Made by a program: the position numbers and the translations under genes. DNA of 64,000 nucleotides. It comes from Motiliproteus sp. SC1-56 (GTDB lineage: Bacteria; Pseudomonadota; Gammaproteobacteria; Pseudomonadales; Balneatricaceae). Below the pieces are notes generated by a model. The model was not told the origin of the DNA and ran no database searches. It saw only the letters and a program-made list of their open reading frames with translations. Location of the stretch: positions 1 through 64,000 of the forward strand of contig NZ_JAEMGS010000014.1 of assembly GCF_017309075.1 (NCBI RefSeq), read 5' to 3'. This document shows, in pieces, positions 26,219 to 38,492 of this stretch. Within the stretch, counting starts at the first letter, position 1; each line of letters opens with the position of its first letter.

Positions 26219-26739
26219 ACAATCTCCTTGATTATTTTTATCTGCCACAGGACGAAGCTTTTATAGAATGAAGCTTTTGTGGGATGAAGCCTTTAGTTAA
26301 CGGAACTTCCCAAAAGCCGCCCTCTTCGCCAAGACCATTTCCTTGGTAAGGAGCACTGCACGGCTCACGCTCAGCGTGGACCCGCTCTAAGCAACTGCGC
26401 TTCCCGGTGTTAACCGGACTCAGCCGACGTTACGCGGCCAAGCCGTCAAGCCGCTAAGCCCTTAAAAGGAATAGCAGAGTTCTATCCATTCAACGAAACG
26501 ACCTGCTGCGCCTACCCGATGCGCTGCGCAACTAACCCCCTTTCTGTCCCCTCCCTCTTTTCACCCAAAGGTGCTCTGGCAAGGCGCACCATGCGGGCTG
26601 AACCGCTACACTTTGTTAATAGATACACCTTATTTTTGCGCCCCAACGCACGGACCACGGATGGCCAGCGTCAAGTGTCTTCAGGGCTCTACTGAGCAAC
26701 CGCACCGAGCGCACCATCCCTAACCTGAGGGACGGTGGA
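26219..26739. other. Non-coding gap between cytochrome and histidine kinase genes
   Basis: This 520-base stretch separates divergent genes. Apart from three 16-base tandem repeats next to the cytochrome start it has no ORF I believe. Several AAGCCG/CTTAACGG-like short repeats occur but form no clear hairpin terminator or RNA. Confidence 0.4.
26254..26301. repeat. Three 16-base tandem repeats upstream of the cytochrome operon
   Basis: GAAGCTTTTATAGAAT, GAAGCTTTTGTGGGAT and GAAGCCTTTAGTTAAC follow each other directly (26254, 26270, 26286). The first two agree at 13 of 16 positions. They lie 36 bases upstream of the cytochrome c' start and could be binding sites on one face of the helix or simple slippage. 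Confidence 0.45.
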
Positions 26740-28281
26740 ATGTTCAGGCTGCAACGCTTCTTTTCCCTGACCAGCCTCGCAACCCTGCTGCTCACCGCTG
26801 TGGCCCTGGGCCTGTTCTATCGGATGCTGGCCATCGACGTCTTGCTGGATGAAGGCGAAAACAGAAACATCGCCATCACCCGGGTACTGGCCAACAGCCT
26901 CTGGCCTCAGATCCAGCCGCTGCTGGAATCCTCCCGAGAGGCCCAGGATCACGCTGCGGCACAGCGCCTGCACCAAAGCATCCTTTCCCGCATACAGGGA
27001 CTGGCGGTCATCAAGGTAAAACTCTATTCCCCCGCGGGCCTCACCGTATTCTCCACCACGAACGAAGAGATCGGCGCAGACCAGAGCACCAACCCCGCGA
27101 TTCCCCTTGCCCTGCGCGGCCAGGTTTCCAACTCCTTCGTGGAGCGCGACCACTACAATGAATTCGATCGCCAGGTCGAGGCACTGGACCTGTTGCAGAC
27201 CTACATACCGCTTTACCTGCCCGACACCGAGCAGGTGGCGGGCATTTTTGAGGTCTACAGCGACTACACCCCGTTGTTGCGAAAAATTCGTCACACCCAG
27301 TGGTCGGTCATGGCCGGCACCCTGGTGACGCTGGCCCTGCTCTATGCAGCGCTCCTGCTCCTGGTGCGTCATGCAGACCGGGTCATCCAGGCTCAGAGCA
27401 ACCGGTTGCAGGATTCCGTGGACGCCCTACAAAAGGCCCGTGATGAGCTGGAGCAACGGGTGGCGCAGCGCACCCAGGACCTGGCCCAGCGCAACCTTCA
27501 GCTGGCCAAGGAGATCGAAGAGCGCGAACGGATGGAACAACAGGTCATTCAGCAGGAGAAAATGGCCGCTATCGGGTCGCTGGCGGCGGGCATCGTCCAT
27601 GAAATCGGCAACCCCATCGCCAGTCTCCTGGGACTGCTGGAGAGCCTCGATGCCGACGAAAGGGCGCGCCACTGGCCCGAAGACCTGCACACTGACCTTG
27701 AGCTGGCGCGCCAGCAGGGCCAACGATTGGCTGACATCAATCGCGACGTATCGGAATTCGCCAATCCGCAATCCGAATCCCCGGAGTGGCTGGACTTCAA
27801 CAACCTGGTGGCCCGCACCTGCCGGCTGATGCGCTACGATCGTCGTCTCCAGGATACGCAGGTGCGGCTGCAGCTCGAACCCCGGTTACCGGCATTGCGG
27901 GTGGCCGGCAGCCAGATGGTCCAGGTACTGATGCACCTGCTCTCCAACGCGGCCGACGCCCTGCAGGTGCGCTACGGCAGTGAACCGGGAGGCGTGATCC
28001 AGGTACAGACGTTCATGAGCGGCGAGCAGGTGGGCCTCAAGGTTCTAGACAACGGCTGTGGCATGACCCCGGAGGTGCTCGCCCGGGCCACCGACGCTTT
28101 CTACACCACCAAACCGGTGGGTCAGGGTACGGGGCTGGGGCTCGCGGTCTGCCACACAATCGTCCGCGCCCACGGCGGCACCCTCTCCCTCAAGTCCGAT
28201 GCCGGAGACGGCACTATTGCCATCGTCCAACTGCCGGCGCCGGAGTCCGGACAGCGCGGCATCCAGGCCGAGCCAAACTAG
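26740..28281 (+). CDS. Membrane sensor histidine kinase, orphan
   Basis: A 513-aa protein: first membrane helix (about 10-30), periplasmic sensor region (31-190), second membrane helix (about 192-212), a coiled coil (215-275), the phospho-acceptor motif GIVHEIGNP (His at about 287) and a HATPase domain with DNGCGM and GTGLGLAVC. HEIGNP is typical of the NtrB/DctB-like kinase group. No response regulator is next to it, so its partner is elsewhere. It is convergent with the yqjG-like gene. Confidence 0.9.
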   Translation: MFRLQRFFSLTSLATLLLTAVALGLFYRMLAIDVLLDEGENRNIAITRVLANSLWPQIQPLLESSREAQDHAAAQRLHQSILSRIQGLAVIKVKLYSPAGLTVFSTTNEEIGADQSTNPAIPLALRGQVSNSFVERDHYNEFDRQVEALDLLQTYIPLYLPDTEQVAGIFEVYSDYTPLLRKIRHTQWSVMAGTLVTLALLYAALLLLVRHADRVIQAQSNRLQDSVDALQKARDELEQRVAQRTQDLAQRNLQLAKEIEERERMEQQVIQQEKMAAIGSLAAGIVHEIGNPIASLLGLLESLDADERARHWPEDLHTDLELARQQGQRLADINRDVSEFANPQSESPEWLDFNNLVARTCRLMRYDRRLQDTQVRLQLEPRLPALRVAGSQMVQVLMHLLSNAADALQVRYGSEPGGVIQVQTFMSGEQVGLKVLDNGCGMTPEVLARATDAFYTTKPVGQGTGLGLAVCHTIVRAHGGTLSLKSDAGDGTIAIVQLPAPESGQRGIQAEPN

Positions 28282-28338
28282 CTCCCGCCATGAACTCCTC
28301 GGAACGACCCGGAAGCTTTTTACTCGAAACCCGATGTT

Positions 28339-29268
28339 TTATCCGAGGAACGGCAACGTCTCGGGTCCCAGCGGCACGATACCGGTGGGGTTCAGGCTCT
28401 CGATGGAGTAGTAGCCGGCTTTGATCGCCTCGGGCTCCACGGTGTCCGCCACCCCAGGCAGCGCGTAAAGCCTGCGCAGGTAGGCACTGAGCGCGGGGTA
28501 ATCGGCGATGCGCCGAAGGTTACACTTAAAGAGGCTGTAATAGGCCAGGTCAAAACGCACCAGGGTCACGAACAGGCGAACGTCGGTCTCGGTCACCTGC
28601 TCGCCCAGCACGTAGGGCTGCGTGCTCAACCGCGCCTCCAACTCGTCCAGGGCTTCGAAAACATCCCGATAGGCTTCCTCGTAAGCGACCTGGGTCGTGG
28701 CGAAACCCGCCCGGTAGACGCCGTTGTTCAGGGTGTGGTAGTAACGTTCGTTAAGACAGTCGATCTCCCCACGCAGGAACTCCGGGTAGAGATCAAACTT
28801 CTCCGTACCCAGGGGACGGAAGACTCCATTAAGCACTCGAACGATATCCGCCGACTCGTTATTAACGATACAACGTCGCTCCTTGTCCCAGAGCACGGGC
28901 ACCGTGGCGCGGCCCGTGTAGGCAGCATCGGAATGGCTGTAGAGCTGGTGGAGGTGGCGGGCGCCAAGGTAGGGGTCGATAAAGGGAGGCGTGTCACCAA
29001 AAGCCCAGCCCTGCTCGCTCAGTGCCGGCTTGACCCGGGAGACGCTGATCACGTCCTCCAGCCCCAGCAGCCCACGAACCATCAGGGTCCGGCAGGCCCA
29101 CGGGCAGATCATGGCGACATAGAGGTGATAGCGTCCCGAAGCGAGCGGAAAGGCTTCGTCCTCGCCCACCCAGTGACGAAACTGCGAACGCTCGCGGACA
29201 AAGCCACCCTGTTCATCCACCCCCTGGACCGGCTGGTAGCGCCCTGTCCATTTTCCGTTGACCATCAT
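28339..29268 (-). CDS. yqjG: Glutathionyl-hydroquinone reductase (YqjG/Xi-class GST)
   Basis: A 309-aa glutathione transferase with the CPWA active-site motif (ICPWACRTLMVRGL, about 55-68) that defines Xi-class enzymes reducing glutathionyl-hydroquinones with glutathione. The C-terminal helical domain retains the RFDLAYYSLFKCN segment of the family. Length is close to the usual 310-330. Cytoplasmic, single gene; the next gene starts in a different context. Family is clear; substrate in vivo unknown. Confidence 0.9.
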   Translation of the reverse strand: MMVNGKWTGRYQPVQGVDEQGGFVRERSQFRHWVGEDEAFPLASGRYHLYVAMICPWACRTLMVRGLLGLEDVISVSRVKPALSEQGWAFGDTPPFIDPYLGARHLHQLYSHSDAAYTGRATVPVLWDKERRCIVNNESADIVRVLNGVFRPLGTEKFDLYPEFLRGEIDCLNERYYHTLNNGVYRAGFATTQVAYEEAYRDVFEALDELEARLSTQPYVLGEQVTETDVRLFVTLVRFDLAYYSLFKCNLRRIADYPALSAYLRRLYALPGVADTVEPEAIKAGYYSIESLNPTGIVPLGPETLPFLG

Positions 29269-29299
29269 CGTTTAGCGTCCCCCGTTGCCAGACACCCCG

Positions 29300-30154
29300 T
29301 CAGTAGCCGGAGCCGTCAGGCCAAACTGTCCAGAGCGCCAACCCCAGCGGCGCCACTCCCGCCACCAGCGTACGCAGGTTATCCAAGCCCCGTGCATCCA
29401 GCGGATGCAAGCCCCGCAGCAAGGCAATCAGCAACGGCCCGACGGCGACCAGCAGCAGCGCCAGCGGGTTGACCCCGGCCAGCAGATAAGCGGCCGACAG
29501 GAGCGCTACCAGCAGCAACGGCGGCGCCACCCCGAGCCCTGTCACCCGCGGCCCAAAGACCAGGCCTGCGAGCCAGATCACACCGCACCCCGCAGCCAGT
29601 GCCCCCGCCAGTTGCCCCAGCACCAGGGTGCCGTCCAGGGCGATCACCGGAGCGGCCCCGGCGGCGATCAGCATCCAGAGAGCATCGCGCACCGGCTCCA
29701 CCCTGGGCCTCGTGCCCACCCCGTAGAGGGCCAGGAACAAGAGCCCCAGCGCCAGGAAATGAAGCACCTGCGTGGAGCCTTCCATCCGTCCCAACACCGA
29801 CCAGAGTTGCCAGCCCAGCAGAGTCAGGGTCACGGCCAGCACCACCGGCAGGCGCCACCACCGCTCCACGTGCGCCGTACGGCCGTGGAGCCACTCCAGA
29901 ATCAGCCCCCCCGCGCCCATCAGCACCAGAATATCGGTGGCCCGTTGCGGGGGCAGACCGATCCGGCCGCCAATCCAGCTGCCACTGACCCAGAAGGCCA
30001 ACGCCAGACCCAGCGTCCAGAAAGCGGTCGTTCCCGCCCGTTGTCGCGCCAGCAAAGCCCACAGCCCCAGCGCCAGCAGCATGATCCCAATGGGGGCTAA
30101 CAGGGTCTGCGCGAGCATAATCAGAGTGGCATCAGTGCCCGACTCGCCATACAT
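29300..30154 (-). CDS. Polytopic membrane protein of unknown function, 284 aa
   Basis: Almost the whole sequence is hydrophobic, with about nine membrane segments separated by short loops. There is a charged loop (LHGRTAHVERWWR) in the first half and a conserved-looking LLRGLHPLDARGL loop near the end. A good ribosome-binding site (GGGAG, 7 bases upstream) supports the ATG at 30154. It is divergent from a LysR regulator, which may control it. I do not recognise the family. Confidence 0.75.
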   Translation of the reverse strand: MYGESGTDATLIMLAQTLLAPIGIMLLALGLWALLARQRAGTTAFWTLGLALAFWVSGSWIGGRIGLPPQRATDILVLMGAGGLILEWLHGRTAHVERWWRLPVVLAVTLTLLGWQLWSVLGRMEGSTQVLHFLALGLLFLALYGVGTRPRVEPVRDALWMLIAAGAAPVIALDGTLVLGQLAGALAAGCGVIWLAGLVFGPRVTGLGVAPPLLLVALLSAAYLLAGVNPLALLLVAVGPLLIALLRGLHPLDARGLDNLRTLVAGVAPLGLALWTVWPDGSGY

Positions 30155-30318
30155 AGAAAACTCCCACCTGAATAACCGGCCTTTGAACAGGGCCTTTCGC
30201 CGTTAAGCCGCTATATTTTGTCTGAGGGGTGTTCAATCGCTGCTTTGCCAGCGTAACTATTTACTTTAAAAAAATTAACACTACACTTGGAAAAAACATT
30301 ATTTCCCCAGGTGATTAG

Positions 30319-31215
30319 ATGGACAAGCTGACCAGTATGAAAGTTTTCTGCCGTGTGGTGGCACGGGAGAACTTTTCGCAGGCGGCCCGCGACCTGAGGA
30401 TCTCGCCGGCCATGGTTACCAAACATGTGGCGGCGCTGGAGGAACAGCTGGGCATCCGCCTGCTGAACCGCACCACCCGCCGGGTCAACACCACCGAGGC
30501 GGGAGAGCGCTATTACCACCTCTGTACCGGACTGTTGAACGACATCGAAGAAGCCGAAGCCTCCCTCAACGAGCTGGGCACCAAACCCAGCGGCCTGCTG
30601 CGACTGACCGCCCCCATCGACTTCGGCGTGCTCTGCCTGGCCCCGGCAATCGCCGCTTTTCTGTCCCGCTACCCGGAAGTCGAGATCGACATCAACTACC
30701 AGGACCGCAAGGTAAACCTGATTGAAGAGGGGTTTGACCTGGCCCTGCGCATCGGCGCCCTGTCGGACTCCACCCTCGTGGCGCAGCGCCTGCTTAACGG
30801 ACGCCTGATCTGCTGCGCTTCCCCCGCCTACCTGCAGCAACATGGACGGCCCCAGACACCTCAGGACCTGCGAGATCACAACTGCCTGACCTACACCTAC
30901 TCATCCACCAACAACGAATGGCTGTTCTACCGGGACAAGGAGCGGCACGCGGTAAAGGTAAGCGGTCGGCTCAACTCCAATAACGGCCGCGCCATGGTCG
31001 CCGCCGCCAGGCAGGGGGTGGGGATTATTCTCAAGCCCAACTTCATGGTGGAGGACGCCCTGGCCCGCGGTGAACTGGTAGAACTCTTCGCCGACTACGA
31101 AATCCCCACCCACAACGTCTACCTGGTCTACCCCCACCGGCAGTTCCTGCCGGCGAAGATGCGGCTGTTCATCGAATTCCTGAAGGAGTACTTCTCAGAG
31201 AAGTCCAGCGCCTAG
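30319..31215 (+). CDS. LysR-family transcriptional regulator
   Basis: A 298-aa regulator with an N-terminal winged helix (FSQAARDLRISPAMVTKHVAALEEQLGIRLLNRTTRRV) and a substrate-binding effector domain. It is closest to the CrgA/DmlR-like group by the NRTTRRVNTTEAGERYY stretch. It is divergently placed to the polytopic membrane protein across a 164-base gap, the usual arrangement for a LysR regulator and its target. Its stop codon overlaps the rmuC stop by 4 bases on the other strand. Confidence 0.9.
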   Translation: MDKLTSMKVFCRVVARENFSQAARDLRISPAMVTKHVAALEEQLGIRLLNRTTRRVNTTEAGERYYHLCTGLLNDIEEAEASLNELGTKPSGLLRLTAPIDFGVLCLAPAIAAFLSRYPEVEIDINYQDRKVNLIEEGFDLALRIGALSDSTLVAQRLLNGRLICCASPAYLQQHGRPQTPQDLRDHNCLTYTYSSTNNEWLFYRDKERHAVKVSGRLNSNNGRAMVAAARQGVGIILKPNFMVEDALARGELVELFADYEIPTHNVYLVYPHRQFLPAKMRLFIEFLKEYFSEKSSA

Positions 31216-32606
31216 GCGTCGCCCGGGGCCTCGGCACTCTCCCGGGCCTGCTCGGTGAGGCGCTTGGAGAGCTGCTTCTTGCCGGCCACTCCCAGCTGCT
31301 GCAGGGCGGTGACCCGGCTGACCAGGTTGCCCCGGCCGCGGCTCAGCCGTTTATAGGCGGCGTCAAAGGCCTGCTGGGTCTGGCCGAGGTGACGCCCGAC
31401 ATCATCCAGCGCTTCCACGAAACCGACGAACTTGTCGTGCAGCTCTGCGCCGCGACGGGCGATCTCCTGGGCGTTGCTGTTCTGCTTTTCATAGCGCCAG
31501 ATGTGGTTGATGGTGCGCAGCGTCACCAGCAGGCTCGAGGGACTGACCAGGAGGATATTGCGTTCAAAGGCATCCCCGAACAGCGCGGGGTCCTCCTCCA
31601 GGGCAAGGGTGAACGCCGGCTCCAGGGGGATAAACAGCAACACGAAGTCCAGCGAGCGGATCCCGGGAAGCTGCTGGTAAGCCTTTTCACTCAGCCCCTT
31701 GATGTGCCGGCGCAGGGAGAGCAGATGAGCCTTGCGGGCCTCAGCGGCGAGCGCTGCATCCTCGGCGCTGCAATAGCGCTCGTAAGCCACCAGGGAAACC
31801 TTGGCGTCGATGATCACATCCTTGTCTTCGGGCAGGTGGACAATGACATCGGGCAGGTAACGCCGTCCCGCCTCGTCACGCTGGTGTACCTGCAACTCGT
31901 ACTCGTAACCGCGCCGCAAGCCGGACTCCTCAAGAATCCGCTCCAGCACCACCTCGCCCCAGTTCCCCTGGACCTTGCTGTCGCCCTTGAGGGCCTGAGT
32001 CAGGTTGACCGCGTCCCGGCTCATCTGCAGGTTCAGCTGCTTGAGCTGGTGAATTTGCTCCTTGAGCCCTGCACGGTCGCGATTCTCCCGGTCGTAGACA
32101 TCATCGACGCGGCGACGGAAGTCACCCAGTTGTTGGCGCAAGGGGCTCAACAGGTGATCCAGCTTCTCCTGCTGCACGTGGCCGAAGCGCTGGCTGTTCT
32201 CCTCCAGCACTCGCCGCGCCAGCTGCTGAAACTCCTCCTGCATCTGGCTTCTGGCCTGCTCCAACAGCTGCAGTTTCTCAGCCTGGGCCTGGCGCTCGCT
32301 CTGCAGGCGCACCCGCTGCTCGCGCAGCTGGGCCGTCAGATCGGTCTGCTCGGCCCTGAGACTGTCCAGTAACTGATCGCGCTCAACCAGGTCCCGTTTA
32401 AGACTGTCCAGGAGGCTGATCCGCTCACGGGCGCCACTCAGCGCCACCTGCAGTTCGGTGCAGGACTCCCTCTGTGCGGCCAGTTCAGCGCCAAGACGCT
32501 CCCGCTCTTGGCGCCACTGTCGTCGTGCCAAGGCGTGCAGTAGCAAGGCCACCAGAACGGTCGCCACCGCCAGCGGCCAAGGCCCCAACTGCTGCAGCGC
32601 GGGCAT
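31212..32606 (-). CDS. rmuC: DNA recombination protein RmuC
   Basis: A 464-aa protein with an N-terminal membrane helix (LAVATVLVALLLHALA), a long coiled coil (about 30-190) and the RmuC nuclease-like domain (VQGNWGEVVLERILEESGL, then YLPDVIVHLPEDKDVIIDAKVSL). In E. coli RmuC limits inversions at short repeats. The ATG at 32606 is preferred; a GTG codon precedes it. It follows the 116-aa membrane protein by a few bases, likely one transcript. Confidence 0.93.
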   Translation of the reverse strand: MPALQQLGPWPLAVATVLVALLLHALARRQWRQERERLGAELAAQRESCTELQVALSGARERISLLDSLKRDLVERDQLLDSLRAEQTDLTAQLREQRVRLQSERQAQAEKLQLLEQARSQMQEEFQQLARRVLEENSQRFGHVQQEKLDHLLSPLRQQLGDFRRRVDDVYDRENRDRAGLKEQIHQLKQLNLQMSRDAVNLTQALKGDSKVQGNWGEVVLERILEESGLRRGYEYELQVHQRDEAGRRYLPDVIVHLPEDKDVIIDAKVSLVAYERYCSAEDAALAAEARKAHLLSLRRHIKGLSEKAYQQLPGIRSLDFVLLFIPLEPAFTLALEEDPALFGDAFERNILLVSPSSLLVTLRTINHIWRYEKQNSNAQEIARRGAELHDKFVGFVEALDDVGRHLGQTQQAFDAAYKRLSRGRGNLVSRVTALQQLGVAGKKQLSKRLTEQARESAEAPGDA

Positions 32607-32613
32607 CACCGGA

Positions 32614-32964
32614 CTACCAGAAAAGGCCGATCAGCACGGCGCCCATCAGCGCCCCGAGCGCCCCCACTATCAGCGCCCGGGCCAGGCCAAGCAGCGGCTC
32701 GAGAATGATGACGTGCACCACCGGAAAGGTAATAAACAGGCACAATACCGGGATCCACCACGCCAGGTGAGTCACCCCGAATACCATGGCGGCAACCAGC
32801 ACCAGCGCGCACAGGTTGCCGGCGATCAGAACCCGCTTGTTGCCGCGGGTGCCGCGGGCCCAGGCCGGCTGCTCCTCGGCAGGCAGCTTCAGCAATTTAC
32901 TGGCGGCAATGGCGGCACTCATGGAAAAGGCACCGGCAAGACCAAACACGACCGTGGGATCCAA
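32614..32964 (-). CDS. Small four-helix membrane protein upstream of rmuC
   Basis: A 116-aa protein with about four membrane segments. I chose the TTG at 32964 because AGGAG sits seven bases upstream and the hydrophobic N-terminus (DPTVVFGLAGAFSM) begins there; the first ATG (32922) would cut into the first helix. The gene ends 7 bases before rmuC. No family recognised. Confidence 0.65.
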   Translation of the reverse strand: MDPTVVFGLAGAFSMSAAIAASKLLKLPAEEQPAWARGTRGNKRVLIAGNLCALVLVAAMVFGVTHLAWWIPVLCLFITFPVVHVIILEPLLGLARALIVGALGALMGAVLIGLFW

Positions 32965-33212
32965 GATAACACTCCTGTATAGCAATGAATTAAACCGCGA
33001 GCACCACACTGCCCTCCAGCAGCCTGACATTGTACGGAATTTCCCGGAAAGCGAACACCGACCCACCCCTGGCAAAAAAATTCGACTGGGTTATTATGAC
33101 TCGCGCCTGGCGGGCATTTATAAAAAGCAAATCAGCCCGTTATCGCCAGCGTTCTGGCCGCCCCGGTTGTCCTGCTAAAGGCCTGATCACCCCAGCAGAG
33201 AAGGAGTGCGCA

Positions 33213-33743
33213 GTGAGCTATTTTGCCGACCTTTCGGCGCCGTCCTATCGCCCCCTCAACGTCACCGGCCTGGTCCTTTGCGGAAGCGCCCTGCTTTACC
33301 TGATTGGCTACCTGGAGGGCCAACTCGGGCTTTCCCCCTGCACTCTCTGTCTCGCGACCCGGCTGATCCTCGTCATTCAGGGCCTGCTTTTCCTGCTGGC
33401 CTGGGTGCACAACCCCCGCCAGTTGGGACAGCGCGCCTACGCGCTGCTGGGGTTAGTGATCGCCGGCTGCGGGCTGGCCCTGAGCGGGCGGCATATCTGG
33501 CTGCAACTGCTGCCAGGCGCCGGGGACTCCGCCTGCTTTCCCAGCGGCGCGCAGCTGCAGGCGCTTAGCTTGGTGGAGAATGCCCTGCAGCCGGTGCTGG
33601 CCCGCGCCGATGCCTGTACCGCGACCCACGGACAACTGCTGGGGCTTGGCCTGCCTCAACAGGGACTGATCCTGTTCGTGCTGCTGGCGCTTATTCTGAT
33701 CAGGCTGCTGCGCAAGAAACGCCAGCGCAACTACTTCACCTGA
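33213..33743 (+). CDS. dsbB: Disulfide bond formation protein DsbB
   Basis: A 176-aa inner-membrane protein with four helices and the two cysteine pairs of DsbB: CTLC (about 43-46) in the first periplasmic loop and one cysteine each at CFPSG (about 108) and ACTATHG (about 134) in the second. It reoxidises DsbA and passes electrons to ubiquinone. The GTG at 33213 has AAGGAG six bases upstream; longer upstream reading frame is not membrane-like and was discarded. Confidence 0.88.
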   Translation: MSYFADLSAPSYRPLNVTGLVLCGSALLYLIGYLEGQLGLSPCTLCLATRLILVIQGLLFLLAWVHNPRQLGQRAYALLGLVIAGCGLALSGRHIWLQLLPGAGDSACFPSGAQLQALSLVENALQPVLARADACTATHGQLLGLGLPQQGLILFVLLALILIRLLRKKRQRNYFT

Positions 33744-34004
33744 AGCCCCACCTGTTAACCTGTTATCCCGAACGACGCCTTCCGACCGGGCCTCCGCCAA
33801 TCAGCAGCCAAACCGGCACCACTCAGCCGGAACCTTGCCGGCGCAAAGCGACCAAAAAGCCACTTTATGAAACTTTTGTAGCTTTTCAGAAATTCCCGAC
33901 TACAGCCCACCCTTCAAACAGGCTAAAATACCCTCCTTTAAACTTCGGTTCCGCCGAACCACCTGCCAGTTAAACCGACTATTAAAACGACTATGGGGTT
34001 GGAG

Positions 34005-36893
<2,889 letters not shown>

Positions 36894-36922
36894 ACCGACC
36901 TTCCCGTCGGCAGCGGTTCAAC

Positions 36923-36952
36923 AAAAAGCCCGGCACACGCCGGGCTTTTTTT
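36923..36952 (+). terminator. Rho-independent terminator after gcvP
   Basis: AAAGCCCGGC-ACAC-GCCGGGCTTTTTTT, a 10-bp stem with tetraloop and long T-run, begins 30 bases after the gcvP stop. The A-run on its left allows it to work also for leftward transcripts of the lipoprotein gene. Confidence 0.9.
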
Positions 36953-37038
36953 CACCGGGTGCCTTTTCCCGGCAACGACACGCACTCCGCAATATGTCCC
37001 CGGCCACCTCCCAACACCCCCAGCCGGACAAGCCTGTT

Positions 37039-37497
37039 CTATTTCGGCCGCAGCGACAACGAGCCCCGGTCAGTCACCCGTATATCGGGGCTCAGCGCAC
37101 CGGGATCCAACCGCAGCTCCAGCAGGTAGTCAAACCGGTCCCGTGGTTCGGCCATCAGATCGCTCAGCAGTCGCACCCCCTGCAGCAGGTCCACGCTGGC
37201 CTCCAGCTTCACCTCGGCGGTGGTGTAGCCCTCGATCCGCGGCAACTCGTTGCTGACCCCGCTGAGCAGCTTTCGCTCCGCCAAGGTAATGCTGTAGGCC
37301 AGTCCCTCGAGTTCCAGGGCCTGACTGTTGGGGTTGCTGATCCGCAGGGCGATCTCAAAGCGCGGCGCCAGCCCTTCGCCGGGCAGGGCCCGCAGCCCGA
37401 TAACGGAAACCTGGGGGGGATCCATCATCGGCGTTATCCCGGCACAACCGTGCAGTACCAGCAGACAGGCCCAAAGTATCCAGAATCGTCTTCTCAT
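37039..37497 (-). CDS. LEA14-like lipoprotein
   Basis: A 152-aa lipoprotein: signal peptide MRRRFWILWACLLVL with lipobox LHGC, then a single LEA type 2 immunoglobulin-like domain (FEIALRISNPNSQALELEGLAYSI...). Such domains occur in water-stress and periplasmic proteins of unknown function. ATG 37497 is placed correctly behind AAGGGAG. It is divergent from the 92-aa secreted protein, with a perfect inverted repeat between them. Confidence 0.8.
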   Translation of the reverse strand: MRRRFWILWACLLVLHGCAGITPMMDPPQVSVIGLRALPGEGLAPRFEIALRISNPNSQALELEGLAYSITLAERKLLSGVSNELPRIEGYTTAEVKLEASVDLLQGVRLLSDLMAEPRDRFDYLLELRLDPGALSPDIRVTDRGSLSLRPK

Positions 37498-37520
37498 CCC
37501 CATCTCCCTTCAGCGTAAAG

Positions 37521-37556
37521 GCAAGCATAGCCCAGCCTGAGATGAGCTATGCTTGC
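37521..37556. promoter_or_regulatory. Perfect 11-bp inverted repeat in a divergent promoter region
   Basis: GCAAGCATAGC and GCTATGCTTGC (37521-37531 and 37546-37556) are exact inverted copies 14 bases apart. Each arm carries TATGCT reading outwards, a possible -10 box for the gene on its side (lipoprotein to the left, secreted protein to the right). This suggests overlapping divergent promoters with an operator. Confidence 0.5.
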
Positions 37557-37583
37557 AGCGAAATTCCCCGCCGAGGTAACTCC

Positions 37584-37862
37584 ATGCGCATTTTTCCCCT
37601 GTCCCTGACCTTGCTCTCCCTGCTCGCCTTTCCGCTAGCCCCGCTGCAGGCGCAGGACGCCCCGGCTTCCGCCGCCAGCCGCGCCCAGGCGGTGCTCAAC
37701 GGCAGCCTGGAACGCATCGTCACCATCAGCGCCGACGGTGAAGAAGGGGTCTGGGCATTGACCGACGCCGGGCGCCTCTACCACTGCGTGCGCCTGAACA
37801 AAGCGGACAACGACCAGGTTCACTGCGTCGGTCGTGACGGCCCGGTCAAAAGCGACTATTAG
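37584..37862 (+). CDS. Small periplasmic protein, 92 aa, unknown
   Basis: Signal peptide MRIFPLSLTLLSLLAFPLAPLQA, then a short mature domain with two cysteines (YHCVRLNK...VHCVGRDG) that may form a disulfide. The ATG at 37584 has GAGGT upstream. No family is recognised. Divergent from the LEA14-like lipoprotein. Confidence 0.7.
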   Translation: MRIFPLSLTLLSLLAFPLAPLQAQDAPASAASRAQAVLNGSLERIVTISADGEEGVWALTDAGRLYHCVRLNKADNDQVHCVGRDGPVKSDY

Positions 37863-38024
37863 GTCAGTCCGCGACAACGCCCCCAAAGGCACTGAATGGC
37901 AAAAGATAAGAGGTAAGCGGAAAGCGTGAATAGGGTAAGCACCGCCTCCGGCTTCAGGTGGGCGGCCCACCTTGGCCCTCCGGCGCCCCGTCAAACAGCG
38001 GACGCCTCGGCTCAGGTTGCCCGG

Positions 38025-38384
38025 TTAACGGTTTAGCTTGACCAGCCCACTTATCCGATTGATGGTCATCTCGGCCCGTCCGGAGCCGTCCATCCGAATG
38101 ACACCCCGGGTATGGTTACCCCCTGCGTCGACTTCACCCTGGAAGCTGCCACCGGTCTTGCGGAAGAAACGCACCTCTTTTCCTTCAGGAGTAAACGCAA
38201 GGTTACGGTAACTTTCGTCCACCTGGGGCATATCGATCCGGTCCGCGCCGATCTGCACGATGCCCAGGTCCACCTGCAGGCCATCCTTGATCAGCGTCCC
38301 ATGCCAGCGCCCCTGAGCAGGGTGATCGCCCTCCTGGCATCCCCAGAGGAACAGCAACATCAGGAAGGGAATTAAACGCGCCAT
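38025..38384 (-). CDS. Small lipoprotein, 119 aa
   Basis: A short signal peptide MARLIPFLMLLF with lipobox LWGC, then a beta-rich domain (WHGTLIKDGLQVDLGIVQIG...). No catalytic motif is seen. It should be anchored in the outer or inner membrane. It is preceded by the 616-aa membrane protein in the same orientation after 108 bases; whether they are co-transcribed is not clear. Confidence 0.7.
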   Translation of the reverse strand: MARLIPFLMLLFLWGCQEGDHPAQGRWHGTLIKDGLQVDLGIVQIGADRIDMPQVDESYRNLAFTPEGKEVRFFRKTGGSFQGEVDAGGNHTRGVIRMDGSGRAEMTINRISGLVKLNR

Positions 38385-38492
38385 GGATACAACCTCGAAT
38401 CAGCGAAAATGCAAAGCCTACGGAAAAGGGCCGGCCGCCGCGTTGACCCACAGCAGCCTTTTGGGCCGGAGCCGGATTTTAACCAATTCGAC

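Noticed and set aside
33744-33992. Glycine riboswitch upstream of gcvP
   Set aside because: I could not find the conserved glycine aptamer core; only short GC inverted repeats are present.
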